From Clostridiales bacterium (GTDB lineage: Bacteria; Bacillota; Clostridia; Oscillospirales; Oscillospiraceae), in contig SFLD01000046.1 in NCBI GenBank assembly GCA_004553545.1, forward strand, positions 1-45,261: a stretch of 45,261 nucleotides of DNA, written 5' to 3'. Below, one piece after another: positions 14,469 through 23,119 of this stretch (position 1 is the stretch's first letter; each line of letters opens with the position of its first letter). A model generated the notes under the pieces. It did not search any database and was not told the DNA's origin. It was given only the letters and a program-made list of their open reading frames with translations. Position numbers and translations under genes: made by a program.

Positions 14469-14497
14469 TTGTATTTTTTCCCTGCGCAATTTATAAT
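14469..14497 (+). promoter_or_regulatory. Promoter of the YitT-family gene
   Basis: TTGTAT (14469-14474) and TATAAT (14492-14497), 17 bp apart, about 59 nt before the start codon. Confidence 0.78.
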
Positions 14498-14555
14498 GGT
14501 AGCACCAAACCGCGCCGGGGAGGCTTCCCCGGAACACGAAGGAGGATGAGGACCC

Positions 14556-15437
14556 ATGCTCAACCGTCTCCTGCACCACCCGGGCCTGCGGCTGCTGGCG
14601 GCCATTTTTGGCACGCTGCTCTGCGCCGTGGGCGTGAACCTCTTCATCGTGCCCCTGGGCTTCTATACCGGCGGCCTGATGGGCTTCTGCCAGATCCTGC
14701 GGACGCTGCTCCTCAGCGGGCTGAACTTTGAGCTGGGGACCATCGACATGGCCGGTGTCCTCTACTTCCTCATCAACATCCCCATCCTGATCTACGCCTG
14801 GCGGCTGCTGGGCCGGGGCATGGCCCTGCGGACCCTGGTCTGCACGGTGACGAGCTCCCTCTTCTACGCCATCGTGCCCATCCCCTCCGCCCCCATCATG
14901 GAGGACCCCCTGACGGCCTGCCTGCTGGGCGGCATCTTCGTGGGCGTGGGCAGCGGCGTGGTGCTGACCTGCTCTTCCACCGTGGGCGGCCTGGACATCG
15001 TGGGCGTCTGCCTCTCCCACAAGGGCGTCTCCATCAGCGTGGGCCGCTTCAACATCGGCTTCAACGCGGCGCTCTACGCGGTGTGCCTCTTCCTCTTTAG
15101 CCCGGAGGTCACCATCTACTCCGTCATCTACAACTTCTTCGCCGCCATCGTCATGGACCGGATGCACCAGCAGAACGTCAGCGTGCAGATCATCATCTTC
15201 ACCCACGCCGACGAGGTGGCCATCTCCCAGTCCATCATCGACAAGCTGGGCCGGGGCGTCACCTACTGGGAGGGCGTGGGCGCCTACACCGGCGAGAATG
15301 TCCACGTGCTCTGCGTCTGCCTTTCCAAGTATGAGGTGGAGGAGCTCCGCCAGGTGGTCCACGAGGTGGACCCCCACGCCTTCCTGGTGGTGGAGGAAGG
15401 CATCCGGGTGGAGGGGTTCTTCTTCAAGCGGCAGTAA
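14556..15437 (+). CDS. YitT-family membrane protein (DUF161 + DUF2179)
   Basis: A 293-residue membrane protein, the normal family length. The N-terminal two thirds contain about five or six transmembrane segments, including VGVNLFIVPLGFYTGGLMGF and the conserved STVGGLDIVG. The cytosolic C-terminal domain (QIIIFTHADEVAISQSIIDK ... VLCVCLSKYEVEELR) is the DUF2179/YitT-C domain. GAAGGAGG precedes the ATG. Transport substrate unknown. It sits alone and is followed 10 nt later by a family A hairpin element. Confidence 0.9.
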   Translation: MLNRLLHHPGLRLLAAIFGTLLCAVGVNLFIVPLGFYTGGLMGFCQILRTLLLSGLNFELGTIDMAGVLYFLINIPILIYAWRLLGRGMALRTLVCTVTSSLFYAIVPIPSAPIMEDPLTACLLGGIFVGVGSGVVLTCSSTVGGLDIVGVCLSHKGVSISVGRFNIGFNAALYAVCLFLFSPEVTIYSVIYNFFAAIVMDRMHQQNVSVQIIIFTHADEVAISQSIIDKLGRGVTYWEGVGAYTGENVHVLCVCLSKYEVEELRQVVHEVDPHAFLVVEEGIRVEGFFFKRQ

Positions 15438-15447
15438 AAGACGATCC

Positions 15448-15598
15448 GCCCCAATGTACCGAGGAACATTGGGGCCAGGGAACGCCCCGTGCCGTCCTCC
15501 CGGCGGCACGATGGCACAAGGCCCCTCCGGCATTGCCGGAGGGGCCTTGTGCTGCGCTTGGGCGCAAAAAGGGTCCGGCAGCGAACCAATCGCTGCCG
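15448..15598. repeat. Dispersed hairpin repeat, family A, copy 2
   Basis: Same order as 11333-11486: GCCCCAATGT..ACATTGGGGC around ACCGAGGA, then GTGCCGTC/GGCGGCAC, then ACAAGGCCCCTCCGGC/GCCGGAGGGGCCTTGT, then a changed last hairpin CGGCAGCGA/TCGCTGCCG. Both copies start about 10 nt after a stop codon. Several stem pairs differ on both sides, preserving pairing. Confidence 0.75.
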
Positions 15599-15633
15599 CA
15601 CATCGGCCCGCCGCTGCGGACCGCGATCGACCG

Positions 15634-16110
15634 GTAGGGGCGGGGCTCTGTCCCCGCCCGTTGTTTTGGGTTTGATGGAGGTTAGAATAGGATCCGTAGG
15701 GGCCGACCTGTGTGTCGGCCCGTGCGCGGGTCCCGTGAGGCAGCGTGTCCGGGCGGACACATAGGTCCGCCCCTACGCGAGGCGGGGAGATATTTAGGAA
15801 CCAACGGGAATTGGCGTGGAACAGGGCCCTGTAGGGGGCGGGGCAGGACGGTCTACGGCGGGGTGTGGTCACCCCGCCCTACGGGTGCAACGCTGGTGGT
15901 GCGTAGCAACGGACCGATGTGGGCATCGGCCCCTACGGAAGGTGTGGGAAGTTTCATCAACCACCCGGGCCAAAGTGCCCATCAACGCCGGACAATCCCT
16001 CAGTCGCCCTACGGGCGACAGCTCCCTTTGCACAAGGGAGCCTTTGGGGACGGACTGCAACGCTGGCAGTGCGCAGCAACGGGCCGATGTGGGCATCGGC
16101 CCCTACGGGT
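15634..16110. repeat. Cluster of GTAGGGGC / GCCCCTACGG palindromes (family C)
   Basis: At least six imperfect palindromes ending in CCCCTACG or beginning with GTAGGGGC: about 15634-15660, 15696-15722, 15750-15777, 15857-15884, 15908-15938 and 16081-16108. Between the last two is a distinct pair of hairpins, GTCGCCC-TACG-GGGCGAC-type and GCTCCCTTTGCACAAGGGAGC, at about 16005-16048. No gene is supported anywhere in 15438-16200, and 16111-16200 holds only an AGCTGCAGCGGCAGAGCTGC-like palindrome. Confidence 0.75.
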
Positions 16111-16200
16111 GCGGTGGCTTGGGCCGTCTGGAGCGGAGCTGCAGCGGCAGAGCTGCGGCTGTTCCCTTTGCATGCCCCCTCGGGTGCTTATGGGGATCGC

Positions 16201-19200
16201 TTACTTCTGGCAGGTGCTGAGGAAGCGATAGAGGATATTGGCGGCCTGCGCGCGGGAGGCGTCGCCGCTGGGGCTCAGGGTGGAGGCCGTGGTGCCGTTG
16301 ATGACGCCGGCGCCCACCGCCCACTGCATGGCGGGGATGGCGTACTCGCTGAGCTGGGAGGCATCCTCAAAGCCCAGGATGTTGGTGTTCTCGCCGACGC
16401 TGGTGTCCAGCTTCTTGTACTGGGCGTAGCGGTAGAGGATGGCGGCCATCTCCTGGCGGGTGATGGTCTGGCTGGGGCGGAACTCGCCGCTCTCATAGCC
16501 GTTGACGATGCCGTTGGCAGCCGCCCAGGCGGTGGCCTCGTCGCAGTAGGAGCCGCTCTTCACATCCGGGAAGGGGTTGCTGCCGCTGACGGCGGGCTGG
16601 CCCTCCACGCGGTAGAGCATGGCGGCGATCATGCCGCGGGTGATGGCCGCGTCGGGCTGGAAGGTATCCCCGGTGACGCCCAGCATCAGGCCGTTCTGCA
16701 GGCAGAAGTGGACGCCGTCATGGTACCAGGCGTTGGCGCTGGCATCCTGGAAGCGGGAGATGGGGCAGTCCTTGCCCCGCTGGCAGGTGCTGACGCCGGA
16801 GTAGTTGTAGGCAGAGCCGGGGACGGAGGGGTCCGGGATCTCCGTGCTGCCGGAGCCGGAACCGGAACCGCCAGTAGAACCGCCGCCGGTGGAGCCGCCG
16901 GAAGTGCCGTTGGCAGTCCAGTTGGCCTGGACCGTCACGTTCTTGGCGGGCATGACGAAGGAGGCGTTCTCATTCCCGGCGCTGAGGATGGCCACATCGT
17001 CGGAGGTCCAGCCGCTGAAGGTGTAGCCGGTCCTGGTGCCTGCATAGAGGCTGACGGTGGTGCCCTCGGCGTACTCGCCGGTGCCAGTGGCGCCGGTGCC
17101 CGCGCCGTTCAGGGTGACGGTATAGGTCTCCGCCTCGACGGTCTTGCCGGGCCAGTCGGTCAGGCGATAGACGGAACCGCCGCGGATGGCGTTGCCGGGG
17201 ATAAAGACCACATAGTCGTCCGTGATGGCGAAGTTGCGCATGGTCTGGTTGGAGTCATCCCCCAGGCCGTTGAGGGTGATGGTATCGATCTTGAGGTTGC
17301 TGCCGTCGGCATCGGTGGTGATGGCATAGGTATCGCAGCCCACCACAGAGGCGGAGACCGCATCCAGGCAGGTCAGCAGCGCCTTGAGCTGCTTGGCGTT
17401 CTCCTCCGTGAGGAGCTGGTCCAGGACGTTCTGGAGCTCCTCGGGAAGCTCCACCAGGCCGCTGTCCTTCAGCGCCTGATAGTACTCCACCAGCTCCTGA
17501 TACACGCGGCAGAAGGCCTCGATGTTCTCCTGGCCGCTGGTGTCGACAAGCGCGGTAAGGGTGCTCATGCGGTAGGGCAGGGTCAGCAGCTTTGCGATCT
17601 GCTGGGCCGTCATGCTGTGGGGAACGATCTCGCCGCTTTCGATGCCCGCCACCAGGTCGGCGGTCTGCTCGTCCGTCAGCGCGAGGGTGCCGGCATCGCT
17701 GCCGCCCAGGCTGAATTCCGCCGCGCTCTGGGTCCGGTCATAGCGCTGGGCCGCAGAGAGCGCCTGCGAGACCTCTTCCGCCGCCGTCAGCTCACCGCTG
17801 ACAGCCTCCGCTTCGTTCCGGTCGGCAGCGTTCCCGGACGCGTCATTCTCCAGCAGCAGCTGCAGGAGGACCTTGAGGTAGCTGATCTTTTCCGCCCACT
17901 CCTCTTCGTCCATCTTCAGCACATCGCCGTTGGTGATCTTGACCATCGGGCGGAGGAGGGAGCCCTCGTCCAGGGTGCCCAGCAGCATCACGCCGTCGTT
18001 GTCGTCGGTCTTGTCCTCATCCCAGATCTGGGTCATGGAGGTGTACTGGTTGATCCGGCTGCCGTGGCCGCCCAGGCCGGTGTAGCCGCTCTCCCAACCG
18101 GAGAGGGAGCCCTCCGGGAAGGTCTTGGTGGCGTCGCCCACCACCAGCTCCATGTGATAGTCCGGGTCCATACGGTAGAGGTTCACGGACTGGGACAGGA
18201 CCGTCGCCAGGTGAACGAAGTCCATCTTCAGCATGGGATAGGTGGCCTGGGTGACATCATTGTAGTCGCCGATGTAGAGGTAGCCGTTGTAGACCTCCAT
18301 GGTGCAGATGGCAGCCGCGAAGCGGTTGGGATCGATGTTGAAGGTATACATGGCAGGGGTCGTGTCGGCATGGTTGACGCTGTCGTCCCACTGGTCGTCC
18401 GCCGTGTTGCCCACGATGGGCGTCCAGGTCCAGGCGCCGCGGTCAGAGGGGGAGGCGCCGTCTTTCAGCGTGCCTTCCAGGATGGCATAGCCCGCGAAGC
18501 ACTCGGTCTCCTCCAGCGTGTCGGGATCGACGGCGGTGTAAACGCCCTCGGTGGGGTTCAGGGTGGAGTGCAGCGCCTTCTGACCGGCGTTGATGGCCAT
18601 GTACAGCTTTCCGTTGTACTCGATCATCTGATAGACCGTGCCGCCGTAGTTGGCGTCATACATATGGTAGGCGGGGTAGTTGAGGAGCTCCTGGCTCTGC
18701 TCGGCGATCTCCTGGAACTCGGGGTTGCGCAGGGCGCTGCCGTCCACCTGGATGCCCTTGAAGCTGCCGTCGGCGTTGAAGTCATCGGCATCGGGGGTGT
18801 AGGCGATGATGTGCGCGCCGTCCATCCGGGTGACGGAGGCGATCAGAGAGCCCTTGTAGACCGCGATGGCGCGGGGGATGGGGAAGACATAGGCAGCCTG
18901 CATGGAGCGGTACTCCTCCATCGTCACGGCCTGATAGACGGTGCGGAAGGAGTCATCCTCGGGGTTGACCTCGAAGATGGAGGGAATGCCGGTGGCGGCG
19001 TCCGCCACGTTCTCCGTGCCCACCTGGGTGCCGATGAAGTAGAACCGGCCGTTGTACGCCACCGCGTTGCGCAGCGTGACCTGGTAGCCGTTGACGGAGC
19101 CTGCCATCAGGATCTTGGACTCGCCGGTCTTGACGTTGATCTTGAAGAGGACGCCCTGGGTGGGAACGGGGTGCTCGGTGTAGTAGTTGTCACCGTAGAG

Positions 19201-19788
19201 CAGGGCGACGGCGTTGTCCACCAGCTGCTGGTTGTACTCCACAGCCTCCTGGTTGGTGCTGCCGTCCTCGTTCTTCTCGTCCTTCAGAAGCCCCATGGAC
19301 TGGAACATCGTTCTGGCATTGTTCTTGGTGATGCCGGTGCCGCCGTACATGGTGCCGATGTAGACCCAGTCGCCGTAGCCCAGGGCGGAGAACGCGTAGG
19401 ACTGGCAGGCGTCGCCGGTGAGGCTCTCCTGGATCTCGCCCAGCATCCGGGCGATCTCATCCTCTGAGGCTGCGGGATACTTGGCCTTCAGCATGGTCTC
19501 AAAGCCCGTCCAGTCCCGCTGGCCGTAGACGTGCTCCACGACGCCGGTCCGGATGCTGCCGTCCGGGTCCGTGTACTGATAGTAGTCCACGAAACCGTCG
19601 CTCTCGCCGGCAGGCGTTTCGGCGTGGGAGACCTTTTCCAGGGTGTAGCCGTTGTTGCTGTAGGTATAGGTGGGTGCAAAGCCGCTCTCTGCGGTCTCGT
19701 CCGCAGCCAGGGCGGCGGCTGGCAGCAGTGTCAGCGCCATGGCCAGGGAGAGCAGCAGGCAGCCGGCTTTCTTCCAGGAATGTTTCAT
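16201..19788 (-). CDS. SLH-anchored surface protein with propeller-like body
   Basis: A 1195-residue exported protein. The signal peptide runs WKKAGCLLLSLAMALTLLPA to AALA, with AAGGAGG before ATG 19788. Residues about 30-650 look like a beta-propeller, with repeated YNGRFYFIG, YKGSLIASV, YNGKLYMAI and YNGYLYIGD strands. A helical middle follows, then an InlB/Flg_new-type beta repeat (YTVTLNGAG...GYTFSGWTSD...VQANW), a Gly/Ser-rich linker, and three SLH domains at the C-terminus (YHDGVHFCLQNG, YCDEATAWAAANG, YAIPAMQWAVGAG). The SLH domains should hold it to pyruvylated secondary cell-wall polymer. Ligand unknown. Confidence 0.88.
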   Translation of the reverse strand: MKHSWKKAGCLLLSLAMALTLLPAAALAADETAESGFAPTYTYSNNGYTLEKVSHAETPAGESDGFVDYYQYTDPDGSIRTGVVEHVYGQRDWTGFETMLKAKYPAASEDEIARMLGEIQESLTGDACQSYAFSALGYGDWVYIGTMYGGTGITKNNARTMFQSMGLLKDEKNEDGSTNQEAVEYNQQLVDNAVALLYGDNYYTEHPVPTQGVLFKINVKTGESKILMAGSVNGYQVTLRNAVAYNGRFYFIGTQVGTENVADAATGIPSIFEVNPEDDSFRTVYQAVTMEEYRSMQAAYVFPIPRAIAVYKGSLIASVTRMDGAHIIAYTPDADDFNADGSFKGIQVDGSALRNPEFQEIAEQSQELLNYPAYHMYDANYGGTVYQMIEYNGKLYMAINAGQKALHSTLNPTEGVYTAVDPDTLEETECFAGYAILEGTLKDGASPSDRGAWTWTPIVGNTADDQWDDSVNHADTTPAMYTFNIDPNRFAAAICTMEVYNGYLYIGDYNDVTQATYPMLKMDFVHLATVLSQSVNLYRMDPDYHMELVVGDATKTFPEGSLSGWESGYTGLGGHGSRINQYTSMTQIWDEDKTDDNDGVMLLGTLDEGSLLRPMVKITNGDVLKMDEEEWAEKISYLKVLLQLLLENDASGNAADRNEAEAVSGELTAAEEVSQALSAAQRYDRTQSAAEFSLGGSDAGTLALTDEQTADLVAGIESGEIVPHSMTAQQIAKLLTLPYRMSTLTALVDTSGQENIEAFCRVYQELVEYYQALKDSGLVELPEELQNVLDQLLTEENAKQLKALLTCLDAVSASVVGCDTYAITTDADGSNLKIDTITLNGLGDDSNQTMRNFAITDDYVVFIPGNAIRGGSVYRLTDWPGKTVEAETYTVTLNGAGTGATGTGEYAEGTTVSLYAGTRTGYTFSGWTSDDVAILSAGNENASFVMPAKNVTVQANWTANGTSGGSTGGGSTGGSGSGSGSTEIPDPSVPGSAYNYSGVSTCQRGKDCPISRFQDASANAWYHDGVHFCLQNGLMLGVTGDTFQPDAAITRGMIAAMLYRVEGQPAVSGSNPFPDVKSGSYCDEATAWAAANGIVNGYESGEFRPSQTITRQEMAAILYRYAQYKKLDTSVGENTNILGFEDASQLSEYAIPAMQWAVGAGVINGTTASTLSPSGDASRAQAANILYRFLSTCQK

Positions 19789-19931
19789 ATTCTGATCCTC
19801 CTTGTCTGTTTTTGTGCGGCGGACAAATCTGGGAATTTCCCGGGCAGCCCCTCCTTCCAAGCATTGCCTGCGGGATCTCTCCGGGGCTGTTCCAGTCCCG
19901 GTCCCGCGTGTTTTTCCTCTTGCAGAGAGCA

Positions 19932-19959
19932 AATATACTCACTTTTTTGAATTTGTCAA
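19932..19959 (-). promoter_or_regulatory. Promoter of the SLH surface protein, long leader
   Basis: On the minus strand TTGACA (plus 19954-19959) and TATATT (19932-19937) are 16 bp apart. Transcription would start near 19925, leaving an untranslated leader of about 135 nt that contains a GCGGGA.../...TCCCGC pairing; I do not recognise a known riboswitch in it. Confidence 0.72.
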
Positions 19960-20101
19960 TCGGTTTTCTTTGTCGTTTTCTCACTTTTGCCGGATTTCTG
20001 GGCAGAGGGCCGTTTTTGTCAAGGGTTTGCCCGCCTTTGGCGGACAGGCCGTCCCCGTACCGCGGACAGCCATCCCCCCGAAAAGTCCCTTGGCCCCGGC
20101 G

Positions 20102-20130
20102 GCATATGCCGCCGGGGCCGCGCATAGGCT
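20102..20130 (+). promoter_or_regulatory. Candidate sigma-E promoter of spoIIID
   Basis: GCATATG at 20102-20108 matches six of seven positions of the sigma-E -35 consensus KMATATT. Fourteen bases later CATAGGCT (20123-20130) matches the -10 CATACANT at CATA and the final T. spoIIID is sigma-E dependent in Bacillus. The -35 lies inside a perfect palindrome, GGCCCCGGCGGCAT and its complement (20093-20120). Confidence 0.55.
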
Positions 20131-20161
20131 GTAGCAAGCTCAAGCGGGGAGTGTTGCGGAT

Positions 20162-20410
20162 TTGAAGGGCAATATCGAGGAGCGGGCCGCCGCGCTGGCC
20201 CAGTACATCATCGAGAACAAGGCGACGGTCCGGGCCGCCGCCGCAAAGTTCGGCGTCAGCAAGTCCACGGTCCACAAGGATATCTCCGAGCGGCTGCCGC
20301 TCTATGACCGGGGGCTCTACCTCCAGGCCCGGGAGGTCCTGGAGCTCAACAAGGCCCAGCGCCACATCCGGGGCGGCATTGCCACCCAGCGGAAGTACCG
20401 CCATCTCTGA
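20162..20410 (+). CDS. spoIIID: Stage III sporulation protein D
   Basis: An 82-residue DNA-binding regulator of mother-cell gene expression between sigma-E and sigma-K. The helix-turn-helix TVRAAAAKFGVSKSTVHKDI, followed by SERLP, is nearly identical to known SpoIIID, and the C-terminal basic helix (NKAQRHIRGGIATQRKYRHL) is present. It starts at TTG 20162 in the context MKGNIEER, which aligns with the usual N-terminus; GGGGAG is about 10 nt upstream. Its presence shows an endospore-forming organism. Gene alone, with a GC-rich hairpin after the stop (about 20417-20441). Confidence 0.95.
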   Translation: MKGNIEERAAALAQYIIENKATVRAAAAKFGVSKSTVHKDISERLPLYDRGLYLQAREVLELNKAQRHIRGGIATQRKYRHL

Positions 20411-20479
20411 CGCCGCGCCCCCGGGAAGCCCCGGGGGCGCAGCTGCGCGTTTCGTCGCCAAATTGTAACCATTTTTCCC

Positions 20480-20508
20480 TTGTTCTTTTTTTCGGGACGT
20501 GCTATCAT
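20480..20508 (+). promoter_or_regulatory. Promoter of the LCP gene
   Basis: TTGTTC (20480-20485) and TATCAT (20503-20508), 17 bp apart, upstream of the LCP protein. Confidence 0.65.
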
Positions 20509-20597
20509 AATGGGACCTTGACGGCATTATGTAAATTTGCCGCCTCTTTGGGACTTTCGCGCGGCGCCGCCGCGCTTCGTTGAGGAGGACCCCGCCC

Positions 20598-21593
20598 ATG
20601 AACCGTTCCGATCCCCAGCCCCGGCGCCCGCGCCGCCGGAAGAGAAGCTGGCCCCGCACCATCCTGCTGATCGTTTTCATTCTGGCGGTCCTGGCCGGGA
20701 TCTATGCCTGTCTCGTCCGCAAGCCCCAGGTGAAGCCCGCCCCGGCGGGCTCCACGTCCCAGGATGTCTCCTCGTCCTCCTCCGTCAGCTCCGAGCCCGA
20801 GCCGGTGAAGGAGCGCAAGGACGACTTCTTCACCATCCTGGTCTCCGGTCTGGACGACGACAACGGCGGCTCCGACACCAATATCCTGGTGGGCTTTGAC
20901 GCCAAGGAGCAGGCCATCACCTGCGTCAGCATCCCCCGGGATACCGGCGTTTACATCAACGGCAAGTCCCGCAAGATCAACTACGCCTACAATCTCGGCG
21001 GCATGGACCAGATGCGGGAAACGGTGTCCGACGCCCTGGGCATTCCTGTGGACTTCACGGTGGAGGTGAACCTGAAAGCCTTCGTGAAGCTGGTGGACGA
21101 GATCGGCGGCGTGGACTTTGAGGTCCCCCTGAACATGAACTATGACGACCCCTATCAGGACCTGCACATCCACCTGAAAAAGGGCATGCAGCACCTGGAC
21201 GGGCAGAACGCCCTGAAGGTGGTGCGCTTCCGCCACAACAACGACGGCTCCGGCTATGGCACGGAGGACATCGGCCGCATCGGCACCCAGCAGGCCTTTT
21301 TGAAAACGGTCTTTAAAAAGATGCTGGCCAATCCCCAGAAGATCACCAGCTACGCGCAGATCTTCTCGGAGTACGTGAAGACGGACCTGGCTGTCAGTGA
21401 GCTGGCCTGGTTCGGCCAGCAGGCCATCCTCATGGGAATGGACAAGCTGAACTTTGAGACCCTGCCCGGCGAGTGGAGCGACCGCCTGAGCCGCTGGGTC
21501 ATCGACCAGGACGCCGCCCTGGAGCTCATCAACAACGGCCTCAACCCCTGCACCGCCGACCGCACCCTGGACGATCTCCATCTGGTGGGCTGA
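20598..21593 (+). CDS. LytR-CpsA-Psr (LCP) family protein
   Basis: A 331-residue type II membrane protein: basic N-terminus (RRPRRRKRSWPR), one transmembrane helix (TILLIVFILAVLAGIYACL), a Ser/Pro-rich stalk, then the extracellular LCP domain. The domain shows DDDNGGSDTNILV (metal and substrate aspartates), SIPRDTGVYI with the conserved Arg, KINYAYNLGGM and VVRFRHNN. LCP enzymes transfer anionic or secondary cell-wall polymers from lipid carriers to peptidoglycan, which would supply the ligand for the SLH proteins encoded on both sides. GAGGAGG precedes ATG 20598. Confidence 0.92.
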   Translation: MNRSDPQPRRPRRRKRSWPRTILLIVFILAVLAGIYACLVRKPQVKPAPAGSTSQDVSSSSSVSSEPEPVKERKDDFFTILVSGLDDDNGGSDTNILVGFDAKEQAITCVSIPRDTGVYINGKSRKINYAYNLGGMDQMRETVSDALGIPVDFTVEVNLKAFVKLVDEIGGVDFEVPLNMNYDDPYQDLHIHLKKGMQHLDGQNALKVVRFRHNNDGSGYGTEDIGRIGTQQAFLKTVFKKMLANPQKITSYAQIFSEYVKTDLAVSELAWFGQQAILMGMDKLNFETLPGEWSDRLSRWVIDQDAALELINNGLNPCTADRTLDDLHLVG

Positions 21594-21620
21594 GCCCCCT
21601 GAGAAAGGAAGGAGGACCCT

Positions 21621-23051
21621 ATGAGAAAGCGCGTTCTGGCCCTGGCCCTGGCACTCACCCTGCTCCTCAGCGTCCCCGTCTCCGCCGCCTGGTCCGGCCT
21701 GCCCCGCACGGGGGCGGCCTACACCGGGCAGCTCTCCGACGTCACGAAGGACTCCCGCTTCTACGAGAACATCGCCGCCCTCTGGGAGTACGGCCTCACC
21801 GTGGGCAAGGCGGACGGCAGCTTCGGCGTGAAGGACAACCTCACCGTAGGCCAAACCGTGATCTTTGCCGGGCGGCTCCGGAGCCTTTCCCAGACCGGGG
21901 ACCCGGAGAAGGGCCCCGCCGCCTATCGGAAGGACGGCCAGGCGGCCTATGAGCCCTACCTTCTCTACCTGCAGGGCCTGAAGGCCCTGGGAGACGAGCT
22001 CTCCGGCACCTACGCCCAGGCCGCCACCCGGGCCGCCGCGGCCCACATCCTGGCCTCCGCCCTGCCGGAGGAGGCCCTGGCCCCCACCTACGGCACCCTG
22101 GTGGCCGAGTGCTACGCCACGGGCCGCTTCATCCCGGACGTGACGGAGTACACGGAGTATCAGCAGGACATCCTGCGGCTCTACCGGGCAGGCGTGGTGA
22201 AGGGCAGCGACGCCCAGGGCCGGTACTACCCCGCCTCCCCCATCAGCCGGGGGGCCATGGCGGCCATCCTCACCCGCCTGGCAGACCCCAGCCTGCGCTC
22301 CGCCCCGGACTGGAAGCTCCACAGCGCCAAGGACGCCACCCTGGGCGGCCTCATCCAGGGGACCCACCCCTATATCGCGGGACCGGAGACGGCGGAGGCG
22401 CTGCAGAGCGCTATTCTGAACACCCTCCAGCAGGGGAAGAACAGCCTGACCCTGCGCTTTGACCGCTCCCTCTCGGACGCCGACATCGACTGGCTGCTGG
22501 GCGAGAGCGTGAACGCCGTCCGGCTCCGGCCGGAGCAGTGCTACAACGGCGTCAGCTGCTCCTACAGTCCCGGCGGCCGCAGCGTGGACCTGCGCTTCAC
22601 GGCCCTGGACCTCAGCGAGAGCGAGGCGGCGAAGCTCCGCGCCGAGTTCCTGGCGGACGGCATCGCCGTCCATGACCGGCTCTGGGCCGAGGGCAAGCTC
22701 CAAGAGGGCATGACGGAGAAGGAAAAGGCCCTGGTGCTCTTTGACTGGATCTGCGCCAACTGTGCCTACGACGCGGGCTGTGACTATGACTCCCGCAGCC
22801 ACACCGGCTGGTCCGTCTTCCGCAAGGGCCTCGCCGTCTGCGACGGCTACACCGCGGCCTACAACCTCCTCCTGGGGCTGGAGGGCATCGACTGCCGCTC
22901 CCAGGTGAACCCGGACCACATGTGGACCGTGGCCACCCTGGACGGGACGGAGTACCACATCGACGTCACCTGGGGCGATCAGAGCTACGGGCCGGACCAC
23001 AGCTGCTTCGCCATGACGGAGCGGGAATCCTATGCCATGCACGCGTGGTGA
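21621..23051 (+). CDS. Secreted SLH-domain / transglutaminase-like protein
   Basis: A 476-residue exported protein with a signal peptide (RVLALALALTLLLSVPVSA). The first half contains degenerate SLH repeats (YENIAALWEYGLTVGKADGSF; LYRAGVVKGSDAQGRYYPAS). The C-terminal third is a transglutaminase-like papain-fold domain: Cys in GLAVCDGYTAAYNLLL, His in NPDHMWTVATLDG, Asp in YHIDVTWGD. It may crosslink or cleave peptides at the cell wall. It starts 27 nt after the LCP gene with its own GGAGG and is likely cotranscribed with it. The end (CFAMTERESYAMHAW) is typical for this subfamily. Confidence 0.87.
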   Translation: MRKRVLALALALTLLLSVPVSAAWSGLPRTGAAYTGQLSDVTKDSRFYENIAALWEYGLTVGKADGSFGVKDNLTVGQTVIFAGRLRSLSQTGDPEKGPAAYRKDGQAAYEPYLLYLQGLKALGDELSGTYAQAATRAAAAHILASALPEEALAPTYGTLVAECYATGRFIPDVTEYTEYQQDILRLYRAGVVKGSDAQGRYYPASPISRGAMAAILTRLADPSLRSAPDWKLHSAKDATLGGLIQGTHPYIAGPETAEALQSAILNTLQQGKNSLTLRFDRSLSDADIDWLLGESVNAVRLRPEQCYNGVSCSYSPGGRSVDLRFTALDLSESEAAKLRAEFLADGIAVHDRLWAEGKLQEGMTEKEKALVLFDWICANCAYDAGCDYDSRSHTGWSVFRKGLAVCDGYTAAYNLLLGLEGIDCRSQVNPDHMWTVATLDGTEYHIDVTWGDQSYGPDHSCFAMTERESYAMHAW

Positions 23052-23070
23052 GAGAACGTGAAAAAGAAGT

Positions 23071-23106
23071 CCCCCGGATGGCTTGCCATCCGGGGGATGT
23101 TTTTTG
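23071..23106 (+). terminator. Intrinsic terminator of the LCP-SLH operon
   Basis: CCCCCGGATGG (23071-23081) pairs with CCATCCGGGGG (23086-23096), followed by a T-rich tract ending in T7. Confidence 0.9.
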
Positions 23107-23119
23107 CGTTTTGCGGGGA

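Noticed and set aside
15600..16200. CRISPR array suspected from regularly recurring units
   Set aside because: Units are palindromes of unequal length and spacing in both orientations, with no uniform repeats or spacers and no cas genes.
15919..19467. An open frame of more than 1100 codons on the plus strand opposite the SLH surface protein gene
   Set aside because: It has Gly/Ala/Val/His-rich shadow composition, no ribosome site or domain, and the minus frame carries a signal peptide, propeller-like repeats and SLH domains. Long antisense frames are expected at this GC content.
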